From Lachnospiraceae bacterium UBA1759 (GTDB lineage Bacteria > Bacillota > Clostridia > Lachnospirales > Lachnospiraceae), in assembly GCA_002315555.1 (NCBI GenBank), contig DCHF01000055.1:322829-386828 (forward strand): 64,000 bases of DNA, written 5' to 3'. The translations under genes and the position numbers were made by a program. Below are positions 53,384-61,992 of this stretch, one piece after another; position 1 is the first letter of the stretch, and every line of letters starts with the position of its first letter. A model generated the notes under the pieces. It was not told the DNA's origin. It searched no databases and saw nothing but the letters and a program-made list of their open reading frames with translations.

Positions 53384-54625
53384 ATGGAAGAAATCAAAGA
53401 AAAGGTAATTCTGGTCGGGGTTCAGCGTGATCGCGGCGAAAACATGGAAATTTCGCTTCAGGAGCTGCGTGAGCTGGCCATGACGGCAGGCGCGGAGACG
53501 GTGGGCATCGTGATCCAGAACCGCGAGGCTGTTCACCCCGGCACATACATCGGAAAGGGCAAGATCGACGAGGTCGCGGAGCTCCTTTACCGCACCGGCG
53601 CGACCGGCATCATCTGCGATGACGAGCTGTCCCCGGCACAGATGAAGAATCTGGAGGACGCCCTGGACACCAAGGTCATGGACCGCACGGTCGTCATTCT
53701 GGACATCTTCGCGTCCCGCGCGGCTACATCGGAGGGCAAGATCCAGGTCGAGCTTGCGCAGGCCCGCTACTCACTGACGCGCCTCGCCGGCTTCGGTACG
53801 TCCATGTCCCGTTTGGGCGGCGGCATCGGCACCAGAGGCCCGGGTGAGACCAAGATCGAGACGGACCGCCGACGCATCCGGAACCGCATTTCCCAGCTCA
53901 AGGAAGAACTTCGCGAGGTCGTCAAACGCCGCGAGGTCACCCGCTCCCTTCGCGAGAAGAATCATGTACCGGTTGCAGCGATTGTCGGCTACACGAACGC
54001 CGGAAAATCCACGCTGCTCAATAAACTGACGGACGCGGGCGTCCTTTCCGAGGACAAACTCTTCGCGACCCTGGACCCCACCACACGTTCATTAAAGCTT
54101 CCTGCCGGTGAAACGGTCCTGTTCACGGACACGGTCGGCTTTATCAACAAGCTGCCGCACCATCTGGTCGATGCGTTCCGCAGTACCCTCGAGGAGGCTA
54201 AATACGCTGATGTGATCATCCACGTGGTCGATGCCTCCGACCCGGAAGCGGACACCCACATGCAGGTCGTCTACGATACCCTGCACGGCCTCGGTGTCTC
54301 GGGGAAGCCCATCATCACGCTGTTCAACAAGATCGACCGGCTGGAGGATCCCGGCTACTTCCGCGACCCGATGGCGGAAAAGACCCTGAAGATCTCCGCG
54401 AAGACCGGCGAGGGCCTGGACGTGCTTCTCACCGCGGTGGAGGATCAGTTGAAAGGCTCCAAGGTCTACATCGAGCGTCTGTACGCCTTCCATGAGGCCG
54501 GCAAGATCCAGCCCATCCGTAAATACGGACAGCTGGTATCGGAGGAATATACGGAAAACGGTATCTATATCAAAGCCTGGGTACCGAAGGAATATGCAAA
54601 CCTTCCGCGGGAAGAGGAGTACTGA
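53384..54625 (+). CDS. hflX: GTPase HflX
   Basis: Ribosome-associated GTPase that splits stalled or stressed ribosomes. 413 residues. The N-terminal HflX domain has PGTYIGKGKIDEVAELL and GTSMSRLGGGIGTRGPGETK, then a coiled coil. The G domain has GYTNAGKSTLLNKL (G1), DTVGFINKLPHHLVDAFRST (G3) and LFNKID (G4). The C-terminal part is short. AAGGGG precedes the ATG. Confidence 0.96.
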   Translation: MEEIKEKVILVGVQRDRGENMEISLQELRELAMTAGAETVGIVIQNREAVHPGTYIGKGKIDEVAELLYRTGATGIICDDELSPAQMKNLEDALDTKVMDRTVVILDIFASRAATSEGKIQVELAQARYSLTRLAGFGTSMSRLGGGIGTRGPGETKIETDRRRIRNRISQLKEELREVVKRREVTRSLREKNHVPVAAIVGYTNAGKSTLLNKLTDAGVLSEDKLFATLDPTTRSLKLPAGETVLFTDTVGFINKLPHHLVDAFRSTLEEAKYADVIIHVVDASDPEADTHMQVVYDTLHGLGVSGKPIITLFNKIDRLEDPGYFRDPMAEKTLKISAKTGEGLDVLLTAVEDQLKGSKVYIERLYAFHEAGKIQPIRKYGQLVSEEYTENGIYIKAWVPKEYANLPREEEY

Positions 54626-54670
54626 TCCCTGAGGAAACAGTACTTTCACGGGATGGGAGAGGAGATTAAG

Positions 54671-55951
54671 ATGAAAAAGTATGATCTTTGTGTTGTGGGC
54701 GGCGGCTTCTCCGGCACGATGGCGGCCTGCGCCGCCGCAAGAGACGGACTGAGCGTTCTCCTTTTGGAAAAGAGCGGCGCTTTGGGCGGCGCGGCAAACG
54801 TCAATTACGTTCTGCCGTTTATGAACTTTAACTACCGGAATCGCGAGATGAACGAAATGCGTCCGCTTTCCAAGGGGTTGTTTCTTGAATTTATCGGACG
54901 CATGCAGGAGATGGGCGCGCTGCTTCATGAGGCCTGCATCCATTTCAATGAGGAATATCTGAAGATTGTCCTCGACGATATGACCGGTGACTACGGCGTG
55001 GACGTGCTGTTCCATTCCACTTTCATCGGCGCGGATACGGAGGACAGCGCGGACGGAAAGAAGATCGTGAAGAAGGTCCGTTTCATGAATGTGAACGGTG
55101 TGATGGAGGCGGAAGCCGACCGTTTCATCGATGCGACCGGTGACGGACTTCTGTTTGCAGACGCGGGCTGCGAGTATCACATCGGCCGTGAGGGCGATCA
55201 CAAGACCCAGCCGATGACCCTGTGCTTCCGCATGGGCAAGGTCGATGTGGACCGTTACTATCGTGAAGACCGGAAGAAGATCAATGATCTTTGGAAGGAA
55301 AAACTGGCTGCCGGCGAACTTCTGAACCCGCGCGAGGACGTTCTGATCTTCCGCCATCTGACGTCCGATGTTCTGCATCTGAATTCCACCCGTGTTCTCG
55401 GAAATCCGACGGATCCCTTTGAACGCAGTAACGCAGAGAAGACCGCGCGTAAGCAGATGCTGGAGCTGTTCAATTTCCTGAAGGAAAACGCACCGTCCTG
55501 CAAGGACGCGACGATCCTTTCCTCATCCTTTGAGATCGGTGTTCGCGAGTCCCGCATGGTGGAGGGACTTTATACCATCAACACGCAGGATATCCTGGAA
55601 TGCCGCAAGTTTGACGACGCGATGACTGCCGGAAACTACGACATCGATATCCATTCTCCGGACGGCAGCGGCACCACCCATTTCTGGATCCCGGACGGCG
55701 ACTTCTACACGATCCCGTATCGCGCCTGTGTGCCGAAGGACGCGGAGAATCTCTGGGTCGTCGGTCGCTGCATTTCTTCCACGCATGAGGCTCAGGCGGC
55801 GTACCGCATCATGCCGATCGTTGCGTGCATCGGCGAGGGCGTGGGCATCATGACCGCCGTCGCGAAGAAAAACGGACAGAAGAACTACGAAATTACCGAC
55901 GAGCAGGTCCGCGAGAGCATGGATGCGCGCGGACTGGTCGAGGGCCATTAA
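54671..55951 (+). CDS. FAD-dependent oxidoreductase (FAD_oxidored family)
   Basis: About 426 residues. The N-terminal FAD-binding motif is CVVGGGFSGTMAACAAARDG with LLLEKSGALGG; FIDATGDGLLFADAG is the second FAD contact, and NLWVVGRCISSTHEAQAAYR the third. This group is widespread in Clostridia and Planctomycetes, with unknown substrates. ATG 54671 with GAGAGGAG upstream is preferred over ATG 54653. An alcohol dehydrogenase gene follows after 20 bases, so the pair may oxidise and reduce related compounds. Confidence 0.85.
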   Translation: MKKYDLCVVGGGFSGTMAACAAARDGLSVLLLEKSGALGGAANVNYVLPFMNFNYRNREMNEMRPLSKGLFLEFIGRMQEMGALLHEACIHFNEEYLKIVLDDMTGDYGVDVLFHSTFIGADTEDSADGKKIVKKVRFMNVNGVMEAEADRFIDATGDGLLFADAGCEYHIGREGDHKTQPMTLCFRMGKVDVDRYYREDRKKINDLWKEKLAAGELLNPREDVLIFRHLTSDVLHLNSTRVLGNPTDPFERSNAEKTARKQMLELFNFLKENAPSCKDATILSSSFEIGVRESRMVEGLYTINTQDILECRKFDDAMTAGNYDIDIHSPDGSGTTHFWIPDGDFYTIPYRACVPKDAENLWVVGRCISSTHEAQAAYRIMPIVACIGEGVGIMTAVAKKNGQKNYEITDEQVRESMDARGLVEGH

Positions 55952-55971
55952 TACATCAAGGAGGACTATTT

Positions 55972-57138
55972 ATGCAGAATTACACTCATCACATTCCGGT
56001 CAAGCTCTGCTTTGGCGAAGGACAGATCAAGGTGCTCGGTACGGAGATCAAAAAGATCGGTACGAACGTGCTGCTGACTTACGGCGGCGGTTCCATTAAG
56101 AAGACCGGACTTTACGATACGGTCATGGGCATTCTGAAGGATGCGGGATGCACGGTCACCGAGCTTTCCGGAATCGATCCGAACCCGAGAATCACTTCGG
56201 TAGAAGAAGGCGTCAAGCTGTGCAGGGAAAACAACATCGACGTGATCCTGGCAGTGGGCGGCGGAAGCACCATCGACTGCTCAAAGGCCATTGCGGCGGG
56301 CGTATATTATGACGGCGATCTGTGGGAAATGTGCAGCAGCTTCCACGGTCTTTTAAAATCTCTTCCGCTCGTGGATGTGCTGACCTTAAGCGCAACGGGC
56401 ACGGAATTCGATCCGTTTGCGGTCATCACGAACATGGACACCAATCAGAAGTGCGGCGGTATGTATGCTTATCCGGTGGTCTCCATCTGTGACCCGACCT
56501 ATACCTGCACGGTCTCCGCATATCAGACCGCAGCCGGCTCTGCCGATATCATGAGCCACTGCTTTGAGGATTACATCGGTCGTGAGATCGGTACAGAGAT
56601 CTCCGAGGGCCTGTCGGAGACCATGCTGAAGACGGTCATGAAGTATTGCCCGATCGCGATCAAGGAGCCGAACAACTATGAAGCGCGCGCGAACCTGATG
56701 GCGGCGTCCAACATTGCCTGCGCGGGTATCGCAAGCTACGGTAAGGGCGGCTCCGGCTGGCCGTGCCACGCCATGGAGCATGAGCTTTCCGCATTCTATG
56801 ATATTACGCACGGTGTCGGTCTTGCGGTCCTGACTCCCCGCTGGATGCGCTACATTCTGGCAAAGGATGTGTCGATCCTTCCGCGTCTTGCACGCTTTGG
56901 CCGTAACGTCATGGGCGTCACCGGTGACGATGACATGAAGGTTGCGGTAGAGGCCATCGACAAGCTGGAAGCGTACTTCAAGTCCACCGGCATTCCGATG
57001 ACGCTGACCGAGCTTGGCATCGGCGAAGAGAATTTCGCAAAGATGGCAGCACAGGCCAATACCGGGAAAGCGATGGAAAGATGCGACATCTCACTGACGG
57101 AAGCGGATGTCGTGGAGATCTACAGAGCGTGCCTGTAA
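55972..57138 (+). CDS. Iron-containing alcohol dehydrogenase (butanol dehydrogenase-like)
   Basis: 388-residue group III alcohol dehydrogenase, NAD(P)H-dependent. The nucleotide site is AVGGGSTIDCSKAIAAGVYY. The metal ligands fit Asp in SADIMSHCFEDYI and His residues in CHAMEHELSAFYDITHGVGL. It is most like BdhA/YugJ-type enzymes that reduce aldehydes to alcohols in fermentation. AAGGAGG precedes ATG 55972; the longer upstream frame overlaps the FAD gene and is rejected. Confidence 0.93.
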   Translation: MQNYTHHIPVKLCFGEGQIKVLGTEIKKIGTNVLLTYGGGSIKKTGLYDTVMGILKDAGCTVTELSGIDPNPRITSVEEGVKLCRENNIDVILAVGGGSTIDCSKAIAAGVYYDGDLWEMCSSFHGLLKSLPLVDVLTLSATGTEFDPFAVITNMDTNQKCGGMYAYPVVSICDPTYTCTVSAYQTAAGSADIMSHCFEDYIGREIGTEISEGLSETMLKTVMKYCPIAIKEPNNYEARANLMAASNIACAGIASYGKGGSGWPCHAMEHELSAFYDITHGVGLAVLTPRWMRYILAKDVSILPRLARFGRNVMGVTGDDDMKVAVEAIDKLEAYFKSTGIPMTLTELGIGEENFAKMAAQANTGKAMERCDISLTEADVVEIYRACL

Positions 57139-57147
57139 GACAAAAAT

Positions 57148-57175
57148 AACGAGTGGGCAAATGCCCACTCGTTTG
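57148..57175 (+). terminator. Terminator after alcohol dehydrogenase
   Basis: AACGAGTGGGCA / TGCCCACTCGTT, perfect 12-bp stem with a 2-base loop; the T-run is short. Confidence 0.75.
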
Positions 57176-57276
57176 ATATTGAGACGATGGAGGATCGAAG
57201 CGCGGAACAATAAAGCCCGGCGATCCGCTGATCCGGATGTACAAAAGCATCGACTCTCGCTGCATTCCGGAGGACT

Positions 57277-57756
57277 TTATTGAAAATCCGGAGATCCTGT
57301 ACGGGGACTGAACACTTCCCGCTCAAGGATCCTTACGAATTCTTCCAAACCGATCTGATCCTCTTCGCTGAAGCGTTCAAAGACCGGACTGTCAATGTCC
57401 AATACGCCGATGACCGTGTTCTCCCGGCGGATCGGAATGACGATCTCGGAATTGGAGGCGCCGTCACAGGCGATGTGTCCCGGAAACGTATGGACGTTTG
57501 CGATCCTTTGTGTGCGGTCTTCTTTGGCGGCAGTACCGCAGACCCCTTTTCCGACCGGGATCTCGATGCAGGCGGTCTTCCCCTGGAACGGTCCCAGAAC
57601 GAGGATCCCGTCTTCAATCAGATAAAAGCCGGCCCAGTTCAGTTCCGGCAGGGCGGAATAAAGAAGGGCGGAAGCATTGGCCAGATTGGCCGTCCGGTGC
57701 GGAACGCCCTGTACAAGGGATAAAAGCTGGCTGTTCAGTAATCTGTAGTCGGTCAT
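57277..57756 (-). CDS. msrC: Free methionine-(R)-sulfoxide reductase (GAF domain)
   Basis: 159-residue single GAF-domain enzyme that reduces free methionine R-sulfoxide. The three conserved Cys of the family are present in order: GKTACIEIP, GKGVCGTAA and GHIACDGASNSEIVIP, with the motif NWAGFYLI ahead of them. It is cytosolic, protecting against oxidative damage. Promoter TTGAGT/TATAAT lies upstream on the minus strand. Confidence 0.93.
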   Translation of the reverse strand: MTDYRLLNSQLLSLVQGVPHRTANLANASALLYSALPELNWAGFYLIEDGILVLGPFQGKTACIEIPVGKGVCGTAAKEDRTQRIANVHTFPGHIACDGASNSEIVIPIRRENTVIGVLDIDSPVFERFSEEDQIGLEEFVRILEREVFSPRTGSPDFQ

Positions 57757-57797
57757 ATCGGTCCTTTCGCGATCGGTATCATTATTCGATCCCTTTT

Positions 57798-57827
57798 ATT
57801 ATAAGCATTTTTTTATTAACAACTCAA
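57798..57827 (-). promoter_or_regulatory. Predicted promoter of the methionine sulfoxide reductase gene
   Basis: On the minus strand, TTGAGT (57822-57827), 18 bp and TATAAT (57798-57803). Confidence 0.55.
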
Positions 57828-57916
57828 GCAAAATATGCTATGTTGTATTCAGATGCAGCCGATGTTTCCGCATCCGTAGAGCGGGGAAAGCTGAAACGGC
57901 TGGACGGGAGTGTATC

Positions 57917-59038
57917 ATGAAAATCGTACTTGCGGGTGCCGGCGGTTATGCCGGACTTTATGTGGATCAGTTTCTGGAGGATCAAAACGACATTGAATGG
58001 GTGGGCGTGTGCGATCCGTTCGTGAAAAGTGCGCCTTCTTATGAGAAGATCGTCCGGGCGGGTGTTCCGGTATATGATTCCCTGGAAGAGTTTTACCGGG
58101 ACAACACAGCGGACCTCTGCTGTATTGCCGTTCCGACCTACCTCCATGAGCCGATGAGCCGTTATGCGGCGGAGCACGGCTCCTGTGTGCTGGTTGAAAA
58201 GCCGGCCGCCCCCATTGCGGAAAAGGTGGAAAACATGATCCGCGCGGAGGAGGAGACCGGAAAGTTCATTGCCGTCGGTTTCCAGTGGTCCTATTCCAAG
58301 GCGATCCAAACGCTGAAAAGGGATATTCTGGACGGCGTGCTCGGAAAGCCGGTGGCGCTGAAAACGTTTATCAGCTGGCCGCGCAACAATGCGTATTTTA
58401 CCCGCGGTACCGGCTGGGCCGGAAGGATCACGCGGGATGGCGAGCTTCTTCTGGATTCCATCGCCTCCAACGCCTGCGGCCATTATCTCCACAACATGTT
58501 TTTCGTGCTCGGCAGGACCATGGAGGAAGCGGTTGAAGCGGTCTCTGTTGAAGGTGACTGCCTGCGTGCCAATGCAATCGAAAACTTTGACACCTGTGCG
58601 CTCCGTTTCCGCACTGCGGACGGGACGCCGCTTCTCATCGTGGCATCCCACGCATCCGGTGTGAGCCGGAATCCGGAGTTTGTGTATACGTTTGAAAATG
58701 CGGTCGTACGCTTTGCGGAGGACGAGGGAAGCCGGATCGTGGCGGAGTTTAAGGACGGTACCGTGAAGGAATACGGAAACCCGTTTGAAAATTCCCACGC
58801 GGAGAAGGTCCATGCCTGCATGCGGGCAGCGGAAGAGGGCACACGGCCCATCTGTACGGCAAAGACGGCGCTGCCGCATGTGAAAGCCGTGGAGATGGTC
58901 TATCATGAAATTCCGATCGTTGATTTCCCGAAGGAAAGCATCCACGTCGATGAAAAGACGAACGGACTATATGTGGAAGGTCTTTACGAAAAGATCGTCC
59001 GGGCGTATGATGAAGGAAAGACACTTTCCGAGATTTGA
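57917..59038 (+). CDS. Gfo/Idh/MocA family oxidoreductase
   Basis: 373 residues. The Rossmann motif is IVLAGAGGYAGLYVDQFL and the EKP motif is CVLVEKPAAPIAEKVENMI. The second domain has DGELLLDSIASNACGHYLHN, with a Cys/His arrangement differing from the two family members at 12966 and 14131. GGGAG lies before the ATG. It acts alone, with a small membrane protein next; the substrate is unknown. Confidence 0.87.
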   Translation: MKIVLAGAGGYAGLYVDQFLEDQNDIEWVGVCDPFVKSAPSYEKIVRAGVPVYDSLEEFYRDNTADLCCIAVPTYLHEPMSRYAAEHGSCVLVEKPAAPIAEKVENMIRAEEETGKFIAVGFQWSYSKAIQTLKRDILDGVLGKPVALKTFISWPRNNAYFTRGTGWAGRITRDGELLLDSIASNACGHYLHNMFFVLGRTMEEAVEAVSVEGDCLRANAIENFDTCALRFRTADGTPLLIVASHASGVSRNPEFVYTFENAVVRFAEDEGSRIVAEFKDGTVKEYGNPFENSHAEKVHACMRAAEEGTRPICTAKTALPHVKAVEMVYHEIPIVDFPKESIHVDEKTNGLYVEGLYEKIVRAYDEGKTLSEI

Positions 59039-59088
59039 GAAAACGGTACCTGTGTACAGGAAAAATGCTTGAGAAATGAGGAGCGGAT

Positions 59089-59301
59089 ATGAGTAAGAAA
59101 GTCAAGAAAGATAATCCGAAGAAGCAGGCTACAAAGAGTCGCATCGAAAAGACGGTCGATGCTACCAAGACCCTTCTCGCTGCTGCGGAAAAGGGGGAAA
59201 AGGTGACGGGGGCCATTCGGAAATTCGTGCTTCCGGTCGCGCTTCTCGCTTTTGTGACCTGGGCATATTCCTCGTTAGAGGTGGACCCGAGAAAGGATTG
59301 A
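59089..59301 (+). CDS. Small single-helix membrane protein
   Basis: 70 residues: a very basic N-terminal part (SKKVKKDNPKKQATKSR), an amphipathic helix, and one hydrophobic helix (FVLPVALLAFVTWAYSS) near the C-terminus. GAGGAG precedes the ATG. A basic soluble part and C-terminal anchor point to a cytosolic-side membrane protein. Not recognised; a transporter gene follows. Confidence 0.7.
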   Translation: MSKKVKKDNPKKQATKSRIEKTVDATKTLLAAAEKGEKVTGAIRKFVLPVALLAFVTWAYSSLEVDPRKD

Positions 59302-59320
59302 TCCCTGTCCGGGAATGACC

Positions 59321-60178
59321 ATGAACGAGAAGAATAAAGGCAGGATCGCGATGGCGGCCACAGCAGTGCTGTGGGGGCTTGCGGGCGTTTGCGTAAAATC
59401 CATCACGTGGAGCTCGCTGTCCATTATGTCCGTGCGCAGCCTGATCTCTTTGATCATGCTGCTGTGCCTTCGCAGGTCCCTGAAGATCCGTTTTACAAAA
59501 GCGAATATTTTCGGCGGTATCATGATGATGCTGACCGGCACCCTGTACATGCAGGCCATCAAAATGACGACGGCGGGAACGGCCATCGTCCTGCAGTATG
59601 TAGCGCCGATCCTGATCTATCTTTACGCGGTCCTTTTCAAAAGGCGGCGGATACGGATCACGGAGGTGTTCATCATCATTGCGGTCTTTGGCGGCTGTGT
59701 GCTCAGCTTTTCCGATAATCTGGATGCGCGTCATGTGATCGGAAACCTGCTCGGTCTGGCGTCCGGCGTCACGTATGCGGCGCAGATCATCTGCATGAAC
59801 CGGGCCGATTGCGAGTCCGAGGACAGCACGATCATCGGCAACATGATGGGCTTTTTGTTCCTGTTACCGTTCCTGTTTATGGACCGCGGACTGACCTTTA
59901 CCTTCAATAACCTGTTCTTCGTAGCGGTGATGTCGGTATTCCAGTACGGCGTGGCCAATATCCTGTTTGTATACGGTATCGAGCGGATCGAGGACGTGGA
60001 AGCTTCGCTGATCCTGACTATCGAACCGGTCTTCAACCCGATTCCCGTAGCCATTTTCTGCGGGGAAATGATGACGGCGCGCGGGATCATCGGCGCGGTC
60101 ATCGTCATTGTATTCGTAACGTTGTACAGCGTGCTTCCGACCATTGAAAAGAAATTGCGGCCGGATCCCGCAGCCTGA
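59321..60178 (+). CDS. EamA/DMT family transporter
   Basis: About 285 residues with ten predicted helices in two EamA repeats. The first has AMAATAVLWGLAGVCVKSI and the second GNLLGLASGVTYAAQIICM; the ending EPVFNPIPVAIFCGEMM is typical. Members export amino acids or other metabolites. ATG 59321 is preferred to ATG 59315 because GGGA lies six bases before it, though the site is weak either way. It ends at a bidirectional terminator. Confidence 0.85.
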   Translation: MNEKNKGRIAMAATAVLWGLAGVCVKSITWSSLSIMSVRSLISLIMLLCLRRSLKIRFTKANIFGGIMMMLTGTLYMQAIKMTTAGTAIVLQYVAPILIYLYAVLFKRRRIRITEVFIIIAVFGGCVLSFSDNLDARHVIGNLLGLASGVTYAAQIICMNRADCESEDSTIIGNMMGFLFLLPFLFMDRGLTFTFNNLFFVAVMSVFQYGVANILFVYGIERIEDVEASLILTIEPVFNPIPVAIFCGEMMTARGIIGAVIVIVFVTLYSVLPTIEKKLRPDPAA

Positions 60179-60180
60179 TA

Positions 60181-60226
60181 AAAAAGACCTCTTCCGGGCA
60201 CCGGGTGCCTTAGAAGAGGTCTTTTT
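60181..60226. terminator. Bidirectional terminator between EamA and coaX genes
   Basis: AAAAAGACCTCTTC / GAAGAGGTCTTTTT stem with an inner GGCACC/GGGTGCC hairpin; serves converging genes. Confidence 0.88.
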
Positions 60227-60287
60227 AATTCTGTCTCTCAAGTTTTCGGAGTTAATATCCGGTCTCTTTTTGACTTTATCTTCAGCA

Positions 60288-61064
60288 TTATTCTCCGGAA
60301 TTCCGCTTTAACAGCGCGTACATGCCCTTCATAAGCAGCGTCGGGTCCAGGAGGATCTCATGCTGCGCGTACGGGGCAATGAACGGGGACAGACCGCCGG
60401 TCGCAACGACGGTGCACTTTTTCCCGGTCTCCTCCTCCATGCGTTCGATGATGCCGTCCATCAGTCCGGCGGTACCGTAAATGATGCCGCTTCGCATGGA
60501 ATCGACCGTATTCCGGCCGATGGCCGTCTTGGGCGGCTCCAGGGAGATCGATGGCAGGGCGGAGGTGCTCTGTGCGAGCGAGTTCAGCGAGGTACGCACA
60601 CCGGGACAGATCAGCACGCCTTCCACCATTTTTTCTTCGGAGACCATGGTCGCAACGGTCGCGGTGCCCATGTCAAAAGTGATGACCGGCAGCGGATACT
60701 GCGAAATGGCGCCGGCCACATCGGACAGAATGTCATGACCGACCGAATGCGGGTCGTCCACGTGGATACTGTACCCGAGGTCGATGTCTGAAGAGATCTC
60801 CAGCACATCGCAGGGAATCACGCTCTCCATGGCTTCCTTCAGCGGTTTGGTGACATTCGGAACGACCGATGAGATCGCGGAGGCAGTCACCTCGGCCGGG
60901 GAAACGTCGTGGAGACGGAAGATCGTTGCGATGTCCACCGCATATTCCAGCGCCGTTTTTTCACGGTTCGTATGGATGCGCTCAAAGAAGAGCGGTTCGG
61001 GATCATAGTCCGGATGGAGCGCAAAGCAGATATTGGTATTGCCGATGTCCGCGGTCAGAATCAT
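60288..61064 (-). CDS. CoaX-like protein (type III pantothenate kinase homologue), copy 1
   Basis: 258 residues of the CoaX fold (ASKHA superfamily), which phosphorylates pantothenate in coenzyme A synthesis. Present: TADIGNTNICFAL with Asp6 of the phosphate motif, ITFDMGTATVATMV with a second Asp, and VVATGGLSPFIAP. Altered: the usual GADR block reads GHDI (109-112), keeping Asp but losing Arg. The start overlaps the stop of the second homologue (ATGA), with an AGGAGG site inside that gene. It is the better candidate of the two for an active kinase. Confidence 0.8.
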   Translation of the reverse strand: MILTADIGNTNICFALHPDYDPEPLFFERIHTNREKTALEYAVDIATIFRLHDVSPAEVTASAISSVVPNVTKPLKEAMESVIPCDVLEISSDIDLGYSIHVDDPHSVGHDILSDVAGAISQYPLPVITFDMGTATVATMVSEEKMVEGVLICPGVRTSLNSLAQSTSALPSISLEPPKTAIGRNTVDSMRSGIIYGTAGLMDGIIERMEEETGKKCTVVATGGLSPFIAPYAQHEILLDPTLLMKGMYALLKRNSGE

Positions 61065-61858
61065 TTTGCAGCCTCCTTTTCTCCGTAATAGATGAGGGTC
61101 AGGCCCTTTAAGGACAGGAATTCATCCACGATGACCGGATGACGGAGGAACGGGGCCGGAACGGAGGAATACTTCCCGGTGGCCACGATCACGGGTTCAC
61201 GGAAGGCATCGCCCTCGAGCTCGCGGAGTTCATCGGTCATACGGGTGATGATGGCGTCGATCATGCCGGCGTTACCGTAGACCACACCGCCATTCATACA
61301 TTCCACAGTGCTCCGTCCCAGGGCGGTCACTGCTTTTTCGGGACTGATGGGCGGAAGCTGAGCCGTGCCGCCGGACAGCGCGTCCACGGAGGACTGAAGG
61401 CCGGGCAGGATGGCGGTTCCGAGGAAAGTCCCTTCGTTGTCGATGATGCCGATGACAGTCGCCGTGCCCATGTCGATGATGACAGCAGGCGCGCCGTATT
61501 CCTCACGGACGGCGACGGCATTGACGACCAGGTTGGAACCGAGCTCCTTCGGGTCGTCGATGGCGATCTTCAGCATATGAGTATCCGCGGCGCGGACGAT
61601 CATCGGTGTGAAGGAAAAGACGCGCGCGACGGAGGCCTGCAGGATCGCGGTCAGCTGCGGGACCACAGAGGAGATGATGCCGCCCTCCGGGACGGTCACA
61701 TCGACACCGTGGAGACGGAAGGCGTTGTAAATATCGACCGCGTATTCCAGGTCGGTCTTTTTCAGGTTGGTGGAAACGCGCTCCAAAAAGACCGCACGGT
61801 CTTTTTCCATGCAGCCGAAGGTGATGTGCGAATTTCCGATATTGACGGTCAGGATCAT
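61061..61858 (-). CDS. CoaX-like protein, copy 2, catalytic residues altered
   Basis: 265 residues, clearly homologous to the following gene (shared VFLERVSTNLKKTDLEYAVD-type block, SSVVPQ and DMGTATV), but the first motif reads VNIGNSH with Asn in place of the catalytic Asp6. The GADR block reads GSNL (107-110). The rest of the fold, including IIDMGTATVIGII and PVIVATGKYSS, is kept. In known CoaX the first Asp binds the metal and phosphates, so activity may be lost; it might pair with copy 1 as a heterodimer or act as a regulator (CoaX-like Baf proteins exist). An AAGGAG site precedes the ATG. Confidence 0.75.
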   Translation of the reverse strand: MILTVNIGNSHITFGCMEKDRAVFLERVSTNLKKTDLEYAVDIYNAFRLHGVDVTVPEGGIISSVVPQLTAILQASVARVFSFTPMIVRAADTHMLKIAIDDPKELGSNLVVNAVAVREEYGAPAVIIDMGTATVIGIIDNEGTFLGTAILPGLQSSVDALSGGTAQLPPISPEKAVTALGRSTVECMNGGVVYGNAGMIDAIITRMTDELRELEGDAFREPVIVATGKYSSVPAPFLRHPVIVDEFLSLKGLTLIYYGEKEAAK

Positions 61859-61888
61859 AGGGATGCTCCTTCAAAATCTACAACTTTG

Positions 61889-61910
61889 CAGATACATTTT
61901 ATGGTATCTG
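61889..61910. promoter_or_regulatory. Palindrome in the coaX leader
   Basis: CAGATAC-N8-GTATCTG, a perfect 7-bp inverted repeat between the predicted coaX promoter and its start. The last part, ATCTGTGTTA, is repeated near the MATE promoter at about 61959. Confidence 0.5.
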
Positions 61911-61914
61911 TGTT

Positions 61915-61942
61915 ATTGTAATCGTAGCAGAAGTCGTTTCAA
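61915..61942 (-). promoter_or_regulatory. Predicted promoter of the coaX pair
   Basis: On the minus strand, TTGAAA (61937-61942), 16 bp and TACAAT (61915-61920). Its -35 box is one base from the -35 box of the divergent MATE promoter. Confidence 0.5.
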
Positions 61943-61943
61943 A

Positions 61944-61972
61944 TTGCAACACACAGGCATCTGTGTTACAGT
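61944..61972 (+). promoter_or_regulatory. Predicted promoter of the MATE gene with overlapping palindrome
   Basis: TTGCAA (61944-61949), 17 bp and TACAGT (61967-61972). The inverted repeat AACACA...TGTGTT (61948-61967) spans the spacer and touches both boxes, a typical repressor position. Confidence 0.5.
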
Positions 61973-61992
61973 AGAAGACGGAGTGTGAAACT

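Noticed and set aside
57176..57276. Short frame after the alcohol dehydrogenase gene
   Set aside because: Candidate starts lack ribosome binding sites and the peptides are under 30 residues without any feature.
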